Assembly (NCBI GenBank): GCA_043818215.1
Contig: JBDRGC010000417.1
Span: 1-5,500, forward strand
Source: JBDRGC01 sp043818215
Lineage (GTDB): Bacteria > Chloroflexota > Anaerolineae > Anaerolineales > UBA11858
Length of the DNA: 5,500 nucleotides
Reading direction: 5' to 3'
The notes below the pieces were generated by a model. The model saw only the letters and a list, made by a program, of their open reading frames with translations. It made no database searches and was not told the DNA's origin. Positions 1 through 4,340 of the stretch are shown one piece after another. The position numbers were made by a program, and so were the translations under genes. Within the stretch, counting starts at the first letter, position 1. The number at the start of each line of letters is the position of its first letter.

Positions 1-234
1 GGGACAAGTGTCCCACAGGGATAAGTATGCGAAGCAGCTTTACCGCTGACACTTGCACCGCACTGCGTTTGGTGCAGTGCAGGTGAGCAATCTCATCCTT
101 GGCGAGAAGGAGATTGCTTCACCGAAAAGCGTCGGTTCGCACATCGTCCCCTTTTGGGAATGACATCTGGGTAAGCGGAGTCAAAAACATTATCTTAACA
201 TCTATAGAATATATGTCCATGATGCGATTGCCCT
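1..234. repeat. Partial copy of hairpin-rich composite intergenic repeat (copy A)
   Basis: This gene-free stretch carries the right part of a repeat seen more fully at 1435-1875. Bases 137-165 match 1651-1679 at 28 of 29 positions (the TCGCACATCGTCCCC...GAATGACA block). The GAGATTGCTTC core at 110-120 is shared with 1583-1593, and GATGCGATTGCCC at 221-233 is shared with 1861-1873. Several hairpins are visible: 1-6 with 9-14 (GGGACA/TGTCCC), 56-66 with 74-85 (one bulge), and 86-94 with 110-118 (AGCAATCTC/GAGATTGCT). The left half lies outside the window or has decayed. No coding potential is convincing here; the short open frame at 99-287 simply runs through the repeat. Confidence 0.7.
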
Positions 235-272
235 ACTCTAAGACTCGCATCAAGGCGGATTGGCGAAAAGAG

Positions 273-281
273 TGTTACAAT
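273..281 (+). promoter_or_regulatory. Extended -10 promoter element of the toxin-antitoxin operon
   Basis: TGTTACAAT fits an extended -10 (TG-N-TACAAT) with the hexamer at 276-281, about 40 bases before the antitoxin ATG. No good -35 lies 16-18 bases upstream (the sequence there is AAGGCGG-like), which is tolerable for an extended -10. The palindrome at 281-304 starts on the last base of the hexamer, so a bound repressor would cover the start site. Confidence 0.5.
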
Positions 282-304
282 GTGTAAAATACGCAATTTA
301 CACA
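281..304. promoter_or_regulatory. Palindromic operator candidate for antitoxin autoregulation
   Basis: TGTGTAAA at 281-288 and TTTACACA at 297-304 are perfect 8-bp inverted half-sites separated by 8 bases, so the half-site centres are 16 bp apart. The palindrome abuts the -10 hexamer and ends 16 bases before the antitoxin ATG. Antitoxins of the Phd/YefM family bind such palindromes to repress their own operon. That this site is bound here is an inference from position and symmetry. Confidence 0.6.
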
Positions 305-320
305 AAATTGGAGACTAGTA

Positions 321-767
321 ATGGAATATATTCAAACAGTCCCTCGTACCGACCTGGCTCGCAAGACTCGCAGGGTACTCAATGCAGTACAGCGCGGGCA
401 AACGGCTATTATAGAAAGCCACGGCCAGCCCGAAGCTGCCCTTATTGATATCGTAGATTACCGCATCTTGAGGGCTGCAACGCGTTACTACAACAATCCC
501 CCCGCTATTGACCCTGAAGCTAGACTGCCAGACGAAGCCGTTGATGCGTTAGAAGATACTCAGGAGCGTTTCAATTTGGTGATGGCCTACTACCTGGCAC
601 AATCTATCAGCTTGGGACGGGTGGCCGAGTTGTTAGAAATTCCCTGGGTAAGCTTGCGCATGTGTTTGTCGCGCCTGGATGTGCCCGTGTTCGTTGGCCC
701 AGAGACGATGGAAGAAATCCAAGCTGAAGTTGATGCTATCGTAGGCTGGAAGACAAGAGAGGGATAA
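321..767 (+). CDS. Composite Phd-like / UPF0175-like antitoxin
   Basis: This 148-residue protein is probably the antitoxin that neutralises the downstream PIN toxin and represses the operon. Residues 1-50 resemble the Phd/YefM fold: a short N-terminal strand, a helix with R14-K15-T16-R17-R18, then the strand-turn segment TAIIESHGQPEAALIDIVDY (28-47), typical of the 'I..hG.p.A.l...' core. Residues about 85-141 look like UPF0175, with the helix-turn-helix-type stretch ISLGRVAELLEIPWVSL (96-112) and the following LDVPVF segment. The residues between (51-84) are a charged linker. Single-domain members of either family are usually about 70-100 residues, so the length fits a fusion. ATG 321 is preceded by GGAG (310-313) at 7-base spacing. 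The stop overlaps the toxin start by one base (TAATG), indicating translational coupling. Domain calls are by eye; the fusion reading is fairly strong and the biochemical role is inferred from the neighbour. Confidence 0.8.
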   Translation: MEYIQTVPRTDLARKTRRVLNAVQRGQTAIIESHGQPEAALIDIVDYRILRAATRYYNNPPAIDPEARLPDEAVDALEDTQERFNLVMAYYLAQSISLGRVAELLEIPWVSLRMCLSRLDVPVFVGPETMEEIQAEVDAIVGWKTREG

Positions 768-1294
768 TGTCTCATCATTCCAACAAGCTGTCTGCACCTG
801 TTATGCTCAAAGATGGTGGGCTTGTACTCTTAGATAATACGGTGCTGACAAATTTTGCGCAAGTCGAACAAATGGATTTGATTCGATATTTGTGGGGGAC
901 ACCTGGCACAACCATCGAGGTCAAGCAAGAGTACCAACACGGTGTTAGTGTGGGGAAAGTTCCATCGAATGCACTGGACGATCTAAACGTCATCACCCTG
1001 ACAGAACAAGAGACGGCTGATGCTTCGGGGCGGTTCTCGAATCTGGGCGCTGGGGAGCGCACATGTCTTGCGGTTGCCTTACATCGCCGGGGCTTGTTGG
1101 TTACAGATGATCGCCCGGCTCGTAGAATAGCCGCCCGGCTTGGTGTTCGAGTTACAGGGACGATTGGAATCTTAGTTCTCTGTGTTGTGCAAGATTTGCT
1201 CACCTTGCCTGAGGCCAATGCTTTATTGCAAGCCATGATCACACTTGGCTACTACTCCCCAGCCACCCAATTAGAGCCTTTTTTGCCAGAGTAG
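767..1294 (+). CDS. DUF3368-type PIN-domain toxin (predicted RNase)
   Basis: This 175-residue protein is a predicted PIN-domain endoribonuclease and the toxin of the pair. The acidic PIN residues are visible in order: D23 in LLDNTVLTNF (strand 1), E55 in EVKQEY, E97 in LGAGERTCLAVAL, and D114-D115 in LLVTDDRPARRIAARLG. The following VTGTIGIL (129-136) and the C-terminal LGYYSPATQLEPFL tail are characteristic of the DUF3368 branch. PIN toxins use these acidic residues to hold Mg/Mn ions and cut RNA, often tRNA, rRNA or mRNA; the target here is unknown. DUF3368 genes are commonly found next to UPF0175 genes, which agrees with the upstream antitoxin. ATG 767 has a good purine-rich ribosome site (GAGAGGG, 757-763) inside the antitoxin end. 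All catalytic positions look intact, so an active toxin is expected. An 18-residue N-terminal lead precedes the first PIN strand. Confidence 0.85.
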   Translation: MSHHSNKLSAPVMLKDGGLVLLDNTVLTNFAQVEQMDLIRYLWGTPGTTIEVKQEYQHGVSVGKVPSNALDDLNVITLTEQETADASGRFSNLGAGERTCLAVALHRRGLLVTDDRPARRIAARLGVRVTGTIGILVLCVVQDLLTLPEANALLQAMITLGYYSPATQLEPFLPE

Positions 1295-1434
1295 GCAGCG
1301 CCAATCAGAGTTGTCATCCCACAAGAAGTTGCTCGAATGCCTGAATACACACCGCAAATGTGTGTGGAGCAGTTGATTACTCGTTTCACCAGTTTGTCAT
1401 TATTTCCCACCCGAAAGGCGAGTATATCTTGCTG
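1295..1434. other. Gene-free spacer after the toxin gene
   Basis: I see no gene or recognisable element here beyond a small hairpin, ACACAC/GTGTGT around a 7-base loop near 1348-1366, with no T run after it. It is too weak to call a terminator. The next element is the composite repeat starting at 1435. Confidence 0.5.
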
Positions 1435-1875
1435 TGGGGCAATCGCATCTTATGTCTACTTAGGTTTTGCACGAACGGAAAACTGTCATTCCCCAAAGGG
1501 GACGATGTGCGAGGAACGCTCTTCCCTGGCACCACCCGCCAGGACAGGTGTGTGACGAAGCAATCTCCCCCAAGGTGAGCAGGAGATTGCTTCGCATCCC
1601 TATGCCGGCACTGCGCACCTGTCCTGGCGGAAGGTGCCAGGGAAAAACGCTCGCACATCGTCCCCTTTGGGGAATGACACGGCTGTTGCAAGTTTCTGGT
1701 TGGCGTTTTTCGTTTCCTGCAAAAGCTAAGTGCCTGGGCAACCGCAAAAAGACTTTGATCTGGCTGAAAAGTTGGGTTTTGGGATGCCATACAAGCGCTT
1801 TGGCGTAAAATTGGCACTCTGTGAAGGTAATTCGTGCCTTTTTCCAGAACGGATGTCCACGATGCGATTGCCCCA
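1435..1875. repeat. Composite repeat copy B with 15-bp inverted ends
   Basis: TGGGGCAATCGCATC at 1435-1449 is the exact reverse complement of GATGCGATTGCCCCA at 1861-1875, so the two bound a 441-bp non-coding unit. Inside lies the nested palindrome at 1484-1679. The stretch 1680-1860 has no recognised element. The layout resembles a miniature inverted-repeat element without a transposase. No target-site duplication is evident: the flanks TTGCTG and AGTCTA differ. Part of the unit recurs at 1-234. Open frames crossing it on both strands are repeat artefacts. Confidence 0.6.
1484..1679. repeat. Long nested palindrome (REP/MITE-like foldback)
   Basis: Four paired blocks fold onto each other. 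1484-1513 with 1650-1679 is a perfect 30 bp. 1522-1533 with 1633-1644 is 12 bp (TTCCCTGGCACC). 1536-1550 with 1616-1630 is 15 bp (CCGCCAGGACAGGTG). 1556-1568 with 1582-1594 is 13 bp (CGAAGCAATCTCC). The terminal loop is 1569-1581. The right side carries about 21 unpaired bases at 1595-1615 and the left only 5 at 1551-1555. The GAAGCAATCTC core and GTCATT ends recall a REP-like intergenic family I have seen in many environmental bacterial genomes; that likeness is from memory. Confidence 0.85.
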
Positions 1876-1894
1876 AGTCTACCACTCCCTGCCA

Positions 1895-1923
1895 TTGCTC
1901 TCTCTATTAAAGGCGGTTACAAT
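1895..1923 (+). promoter_or_regulatory. Candidate sigma-70-type promoter upstream of the methyltransferase
   Basis: TTGCTC (1895-1900) and TACAAT (1918-1923) are separated by 17 bases. Transcription would begin near 1930, giving a leader of about 107 bases that contains the 1991-2008 hairpin. The hexamer matches the -10 used for the toxin-antitoxin operon (TTACAAT in both). Confidence 0.5.
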
Positions 1924-1990
1924 CAAAAAAGTGTTTTCAATACTATTACGGGTTCGTAGTGGAAAACGCTTGTTTACCAAAGCCTGCAAA

Positions 1991-2008
1991 CGGACACTCT
2001 CGTGTCCG
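1991..2008 (+). other. Leader hairpin before the methyltransferase
   Basis: CGGACAC (1991-1997) pairs perfectly with GTGTCCG (2002-2008) around the loop TCTC. It lies 29 bases before the ATG and has no T run after it, so it is not a standard terminator. It could influence translation or mRNA stability. It also makes the upstream GTG at 2002 a poor start, since that codon would lie in the stem. Confidence 0.5.
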
Positions 2009-2037
2009 ACTACAAACCCCCTGGCTTCTGCGTTACA

Positions 2038-2817
2038 ATGCCTCCCACTAAAAAACATGTCGACTACAACCGGATTGCCCCAACTTATGACCGCAGGTAC
2101 GCGGCCAATCGTCTTGACGGTGTAGAACGCGCCTTGCTGGATCTGATTCAGGAGTGCGGCGCCCAACGGGTGCTGGAAGTTGGCTGCGGCACCGGACGCT
2201 GGCTGACCGGTATCGAATCTGCTGCGCGAGACGTATACGGACTGGACCTCTCTACAGGTATGCTCAGGCAGGCTCGCAGCCAATCCGCTCGATCATATTT
2301 GACTTGCGGGCGCGGGGGCAGGCTGCCGTTTCGAAACCAATCCTTCGCCCTGGTATTCTGCGTCAACGCGCTGCATCATTTCGATCAGCCCCAAAGTTTC
2401 ATCTCCGAGGCGCGGCGTTTGCTCAGGCCCGGAGGAACGCTGGCAATACTCGGACAAGTGCCCCAAGACAGGCGGAATCGCTGGTTCGTCTACGATTATT
2501 TCGACGGCACCTTCGAGACTGACCTCAGCCGCTTTCAAACCTGGGGAACCGTCACGGACTGGATGATACTGGCCGGCTTCGAGCAAATTCAGTGGCAGCC
2601 TGTTCAAAGGATCAGCAATCACAAATACGGGCGCGAGGTGCTGAACGATCCCTTCCTGCAGAAAGACGCCGTTTCCCAATTAGCCCTGCTCTCCGATCAA
2701 GCCTACGCCGAAGGAATGCAGCGCATTGAAGCCGATCTATCTGATGCCGAGGCGCGGGGGGAAACACTTGTGTTCGCGGCGGAGTTTAGATTGGATATAT
2801 TGATTGGCAATAAGTGA
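2038..2817 (+). CDS. Class I SAM-dependent methyltransferase (Methyltransf_11 type)
   Basis: This 259-residue cytoplasmic enzyme should transfer a methyl group from S-adenosylmethionine to an unknown small molecule or lipid. The opening VDYNRIAPTYDRRY (8-21) is the usual N-terminal helix of UbiE-like methyltransferases. Motif I is VLEVGCGTG (45-53), the acidic residue that binds the ribose is D70 in YGLDLS, LPFRNQSFALVFCVNALHHF (96-115) covers motifs II/III, and LLRPGGTLAIL (128-138) is the post-motif strand. The C-terminal half (about 140-259) carries the acceptor-specific cap and is not diagnostic. I chose ATG 2038 because the conserved region begins directly after it; a GTG at 2002 would add 12 unlike residues and sits in a hairpin. 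No clear Shine-Dalgarno precedes 2038, so the start is less certain than the family. It appears to be transcribed alone. Ubiquinone or menaquinone synthesis cannot be assumed. Confidence 0.85.
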   Translation: MPPTKKHVDYNRIAPTYDRRYAANRLDGVERALLDLIQECGAQRVLEVGCGTGRWLTGIESAARDVYGLDLSTGMLRQARSQSARSYLTCGRGGRLPFRNQSFALVFCVNALHHFDQPQSFISEARRLLRPGGTLAILGQVPQDRRNRWFVYDYFDGTFETDLSRFQTWGTVTDWMILAGFEQIQWQPVQRISNHKYGREVLNDPFLQKDAVSQLALLSDQAYAEGMQRIEADLSDAEARGETLVFAAEFRLDILIGNK

Positions 2818-2829
2818 AACGTGGTACTT

Positions 2830-2848
2830 GGCGGATTACGAATCCGCC
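2830..2848 (+). terminator. Possible hairpin terminator after the methyltransferase
   Basis: GGCGGATT (2830-2837) and AATCCGCC (2841-2848) form a perfect 8-bp stem with loop ACG, 12 bases after the stop. The only T run (2883-2890) is about 35 bases further on, so this is not a classical intrinsic terminator. It may still mark the 3' end or stop exonucleases. Confidence 0.35.
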
Positions 2849-2860
2849 TGGAGCCTGTTA

Positions 2861-2934
2861 GAAGCGTGATGAGTGAAACGTATTTTTTTTCACGTTTCAC
2901 GCTTCACGTTTTCACGTTTTCACGCCTCACGTTG
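2861..2934. repeat. Heptad CACGTTT-type array with foldback arm
   Basis: The right part, 2891-2934, reads as successive units: CACGTTT, CACGCTT, CACGTTTT, CACGTTTT, CACGCCT, CACGTTG. The left arm at 2861-2881 holds the opposite-strand version (GCGTGA, GAGTGA, AACGT). Bases 2892-2905 pair with the left arm apart from a 7-base insertion (one repeat unit), around a T8 tract at 2883-2890. This resembles the short tandem heptanucleotide repeats known in some bacterial genomes. It ends 17 bases before the thioesterase ATG. Confidence 0.75.
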
Positions 2935-2951
2935 AAAAGGACTATAAAACC

Positions 2952-3434
2952 ATGCCCCAAAAAGCTTTCCAAGATTACTATCCAGATCACTGGAGTCATT
3001 GCTACGGTTGCGGGCGTTTGAATGAACACGGCCTGCAAATCAAAAGTTATTGGGATGGCGATGAGACCGTGTGTACATTCCAACCCCGTCCCTCTCACAC
3101 TGCTGTTCCGGGTTATGTTTACGGCGGGTTGATCGCTTCGCTGATCGACTGCCACGGGACAGGTTCAGCCGCTGCGGCGATCTACCGTGCGGAGGGGCGC
3201 CCTATGGATTCGGAGCCTGCCGTGCGCTGTGTTACCGCCTCGCTGCATGTCGACTATCTGCACCCCACCCCGCTTGGAGACTCTTTAGATTTACGCGGCC
3301 AGATCACAGAAGTCAAAGGGCGCAAGGTGGTGGTCGATATCACCCTATCGGCGCAGGGAGAAGTGACTGCCCGCGGGAGAGTAGTCGCCGTCCAGATTCC
3401 GGAGCATCTATTCCCCGCGCCGGAGGCCCCGTGA
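2952..3434 (+). CDS. Hot-dog fold thioesterase (PaaI/4HBT-like)
   Basis: This 160-residue protein probably hydrolyses an acyl-CoA or similar thioester. The N-terminus HCYGCGRLNEHGLQIK (16-31) is the CxxCG..N..GL signature of a PaaI-like hot-dog subgroup. The long helix region YVYGGLIASLIDCHGTGSA (55-73) holds the GG pair and D66/H68, where these enzymes keep their catalytic acid and helix start. SLHVDYLHPTPLGDSLDLRGQITEVKGRKVVVDITL is the strand set that completes the fold. Hot-dog thioesterases work as dimers or tetramers, and the length is normal for the family. ATG 2952 is preceded by AAAGGA (2936-2941) at a slightly long 10-base spacing. The stop overlaps the HAD gene by four bases (GTGA), so the two are likely co-translated. 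The substrate cannot be read from sequence; a dehydratase-like activity is less likely but not excluded. Confidence 0.85.
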   Translation: MPQKAFQDYYPDHWSHCYGCGRLNEHGLQIKSYWDGDETVCTFQPRPSHTAVPGYVYGGLIASLIDCHGTGSAAAAIYRAEGRPMDSEPAVRCVTASLHVDYLHPTPLGDSLDLRGQITEVKGRKVVVDITLSAQGEVTARGRVVAVQIPEHLFPAPEAP

Positions 3435-4114
3435 CTTTAGATATTTCCCGCATCCAGGCCCTGTGTTTCGATGTCGACGGAACTCTGAGCGACACTGACG
3501 ATCAATTTGTCCAAAAATTGGTCCGTATGCTAAAACCTGTCAGCTTTCTCTTCGCGGGGAAAGACCCGCGTCCCTTTGCCCGCTGCTTTGTGATGGCAAC
3601 CGAAACACCCGGCAATTATCTCTTTGGCATCCCCGACCGCCTGGGGATCGATGACGAAATAGCTGCCGTGGGTGACTTTATCTACCGTTTGGGGTTGGGT
3701 AAAAACCCTGCACCGTTCCTGCTCATCTCCGGGGTCAAAGAAGCCCTCACCCGGTTGCAACCTCGCTACCCGATGGCAGTGGTCAGCGCCCGCGGCGGAC
3801 GCAGCACCGGAATCTTCTTGGATCAATTCGAGTTGCGGCCATTCTTTCAGTGTGTTGCCACTGCGCAGACCTGCGAACGCACCAAGCCTCACCCCGACCC
3901 CATTGTGTGGGCCGCCGGGCAAATGGGGGTTTCACCCCCCGCATGTTTGATGATCGGCGACACGATAGTCGATATCCTGGCAGCCACAGCCGCCGGAGCG
4001 CAATCTGTGGGCGTGTTGTGCGGTTTTGGCGAAGAAGATGAACTTCGAGAAGCCAGTGCTGACTTGATACTAAGAAGCACAATACAACTTCCCGATAAAC
4101 TCCTAGGTGCATAG
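3431..4114 (+). CDS. HAD-superfamily hydrolase (phosphoglycolate phosphatase-like)
   Basis: This 227-residue predicted phosphatase has the complete HAD motif set. Motif I is FDVDGTLSDTD (13-23), with nucleophile D14 and acid/base D16. Motif II is S119 in VVSARG. Motif III is K152 in ERTKPHPDP. Motif IV is IGDTIVD (175-181), with D177 and D181 for magnesium. The stretch between motifs I and II (about 20-100) is a helical C1-type cap, as in phosphoglycolate phosphatase and other subfamily IA enzymes. GTG 3431 is chosen because it shares GTGA with the thioesterase stop and places motif I at the usual distance from the N-terminus. The longer frame reaching back to 3071 would run through the thioesterase gene out of frame. 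No dedicated ribosome site is evident, which fits coupling. A phosphatase beside a thioesterase suggests a salvage or detoxification pair, but the substrate is unknown. Confidence 0.87.
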   Translation: MTLDISRIQALCFDVDGTLSDTDDQFVQKLVRMLKPVSFLFAGKDPRPFARCFVMATETPGNYLFGIPDRLGIDDEIAAVGDFIYRLGLGKNPAPFLLISGVKEALTRLQPRYPMAVVSARGGRSTGIFLDQFELRPFFQCVATAQTCERTKPHPDPIVWAAGQMGVSPPACLMIGDTIVDILAATAAGAQSVGVLCGFGEEDELREASADLILRSTIQLPDKLLGA

Positions 4115-4127
4115 GGCATTGCATCCT

Positions 4128-4144
4128 GCGCACTAACCGTGCGC
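4128..4144 (+). terminator. Weak hairpin after the HAD gene
   Basis: GCGCAC (4128-4133) and GTGCGC (4139-4144) form a 6-bp stem with loop TAACC, 13 bases after the stop. A second, overlapping fold pairs GCTACT (4143-4148) with AGTAGC (4164-4169). Neither is followed by a T run, so termination is only a possibility. Confidence 0.3.
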
Positions 4145-4181
4145 TACTACTAACCAATATTACAGTAGCCAGACAGGGCTA

Positions 4182-4210
4182 TTGTGTGAACAACCTGATT
4201 TGAATATAAT
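4182..4210 (+). promoter_or_regulatory. Promoter of the secreted repeat protein gene
   Basis: TTGTGT (4182-4187) and a perfect TATAAT (4205-4210) are separated by 17 bases. Transcription would start near 4217, giving a leader of about 124 bases to the GTG at 4341 that includes the 4249-4299 hairpin. Confidence 0.6.
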
Positions 4211-4248
4211 GAAATGAGTCCACTGAAAAAACTGCTGGATAAAAAGCC

Positions 4249-4299
4249 GGGGTGGTGCATATGGGGGCGTGCGGAGCACGTCCCCATACGCACCACCCC
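4249..4299. repeat. Very strong 24-bp hairpin in the secreted-protein leader
   Basis: The arms 4249-4272 and 4276-4299 pair along 24 positions around the 3-base loop GGA, with one A.C mismatch (4259/4289) and one G.T wobble (4267/4281). The outer stem is GGGGTGGTGC/GCACCACCCC and the inner is GGGGCGTGC/GCACGTCCCC. On the + strand it is followed by AATCACTCTTTATT, not a clean T run. Read on the - strand it is followed by GGCTTTTTATCC, which is more terminator-like, although no - strand gene is visible here. It resembles REP-type palindromes whose inner part is a GGGGCG...CGCCCC stem. Confidence 0.75.
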
Positions 4300-4340
4300 A
4301 ATCACTCTTTATTGAGTTTCTTCAGGAAAGCCATCAAACC

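Noticed and set aside
775..1242. A 155-codon open frame on the - strand opposite the toxin
   Set aside because: It is the antisense shadow of a well-supported PIN gene and has no domain signature.
1386..1895. A 169-codon open frame on the - strand, and overlapping frames at 1460-1885 (-) and 1467-1808 (+)
   Set aside because: They run through both arms of the palindrome, encode no recognisable motif, and several frames stay open at once, as expected of repeat DNA.
2002..2037. GTG 2002 as the methyltransferase start
   Set aside because: It lies within a hairpin stem, has no convincing ribosome site, and adds 12 residues that do not fit the family N-terminus. It is not fully excluded.
2034..2039. 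TACAAT overlapping the methyltransferase ATG as a -10 element
   Set aside because: Transcription would begin after the start codon and remove the conserved N-terminus; the promoter at 1895-1923 fits better.
3071..3430. A 120-residue N-terminal extension of the HAD protein
   Set aside because: It lies out of frame inside the thioesterase gene, is rich in C, R and P as antiphase frames are, and the HAD motif I starts normally after GTG 3431.
4214..4315. A 33-codon small ORF (MSPLKKLLDKKPGW...) crossing the hairpin
   Set aside because: Its ATG lies 4 bases after TATAAT, upstream of the expected transcription start, with no ribosome site, and its codons are dictated by the palindrome.
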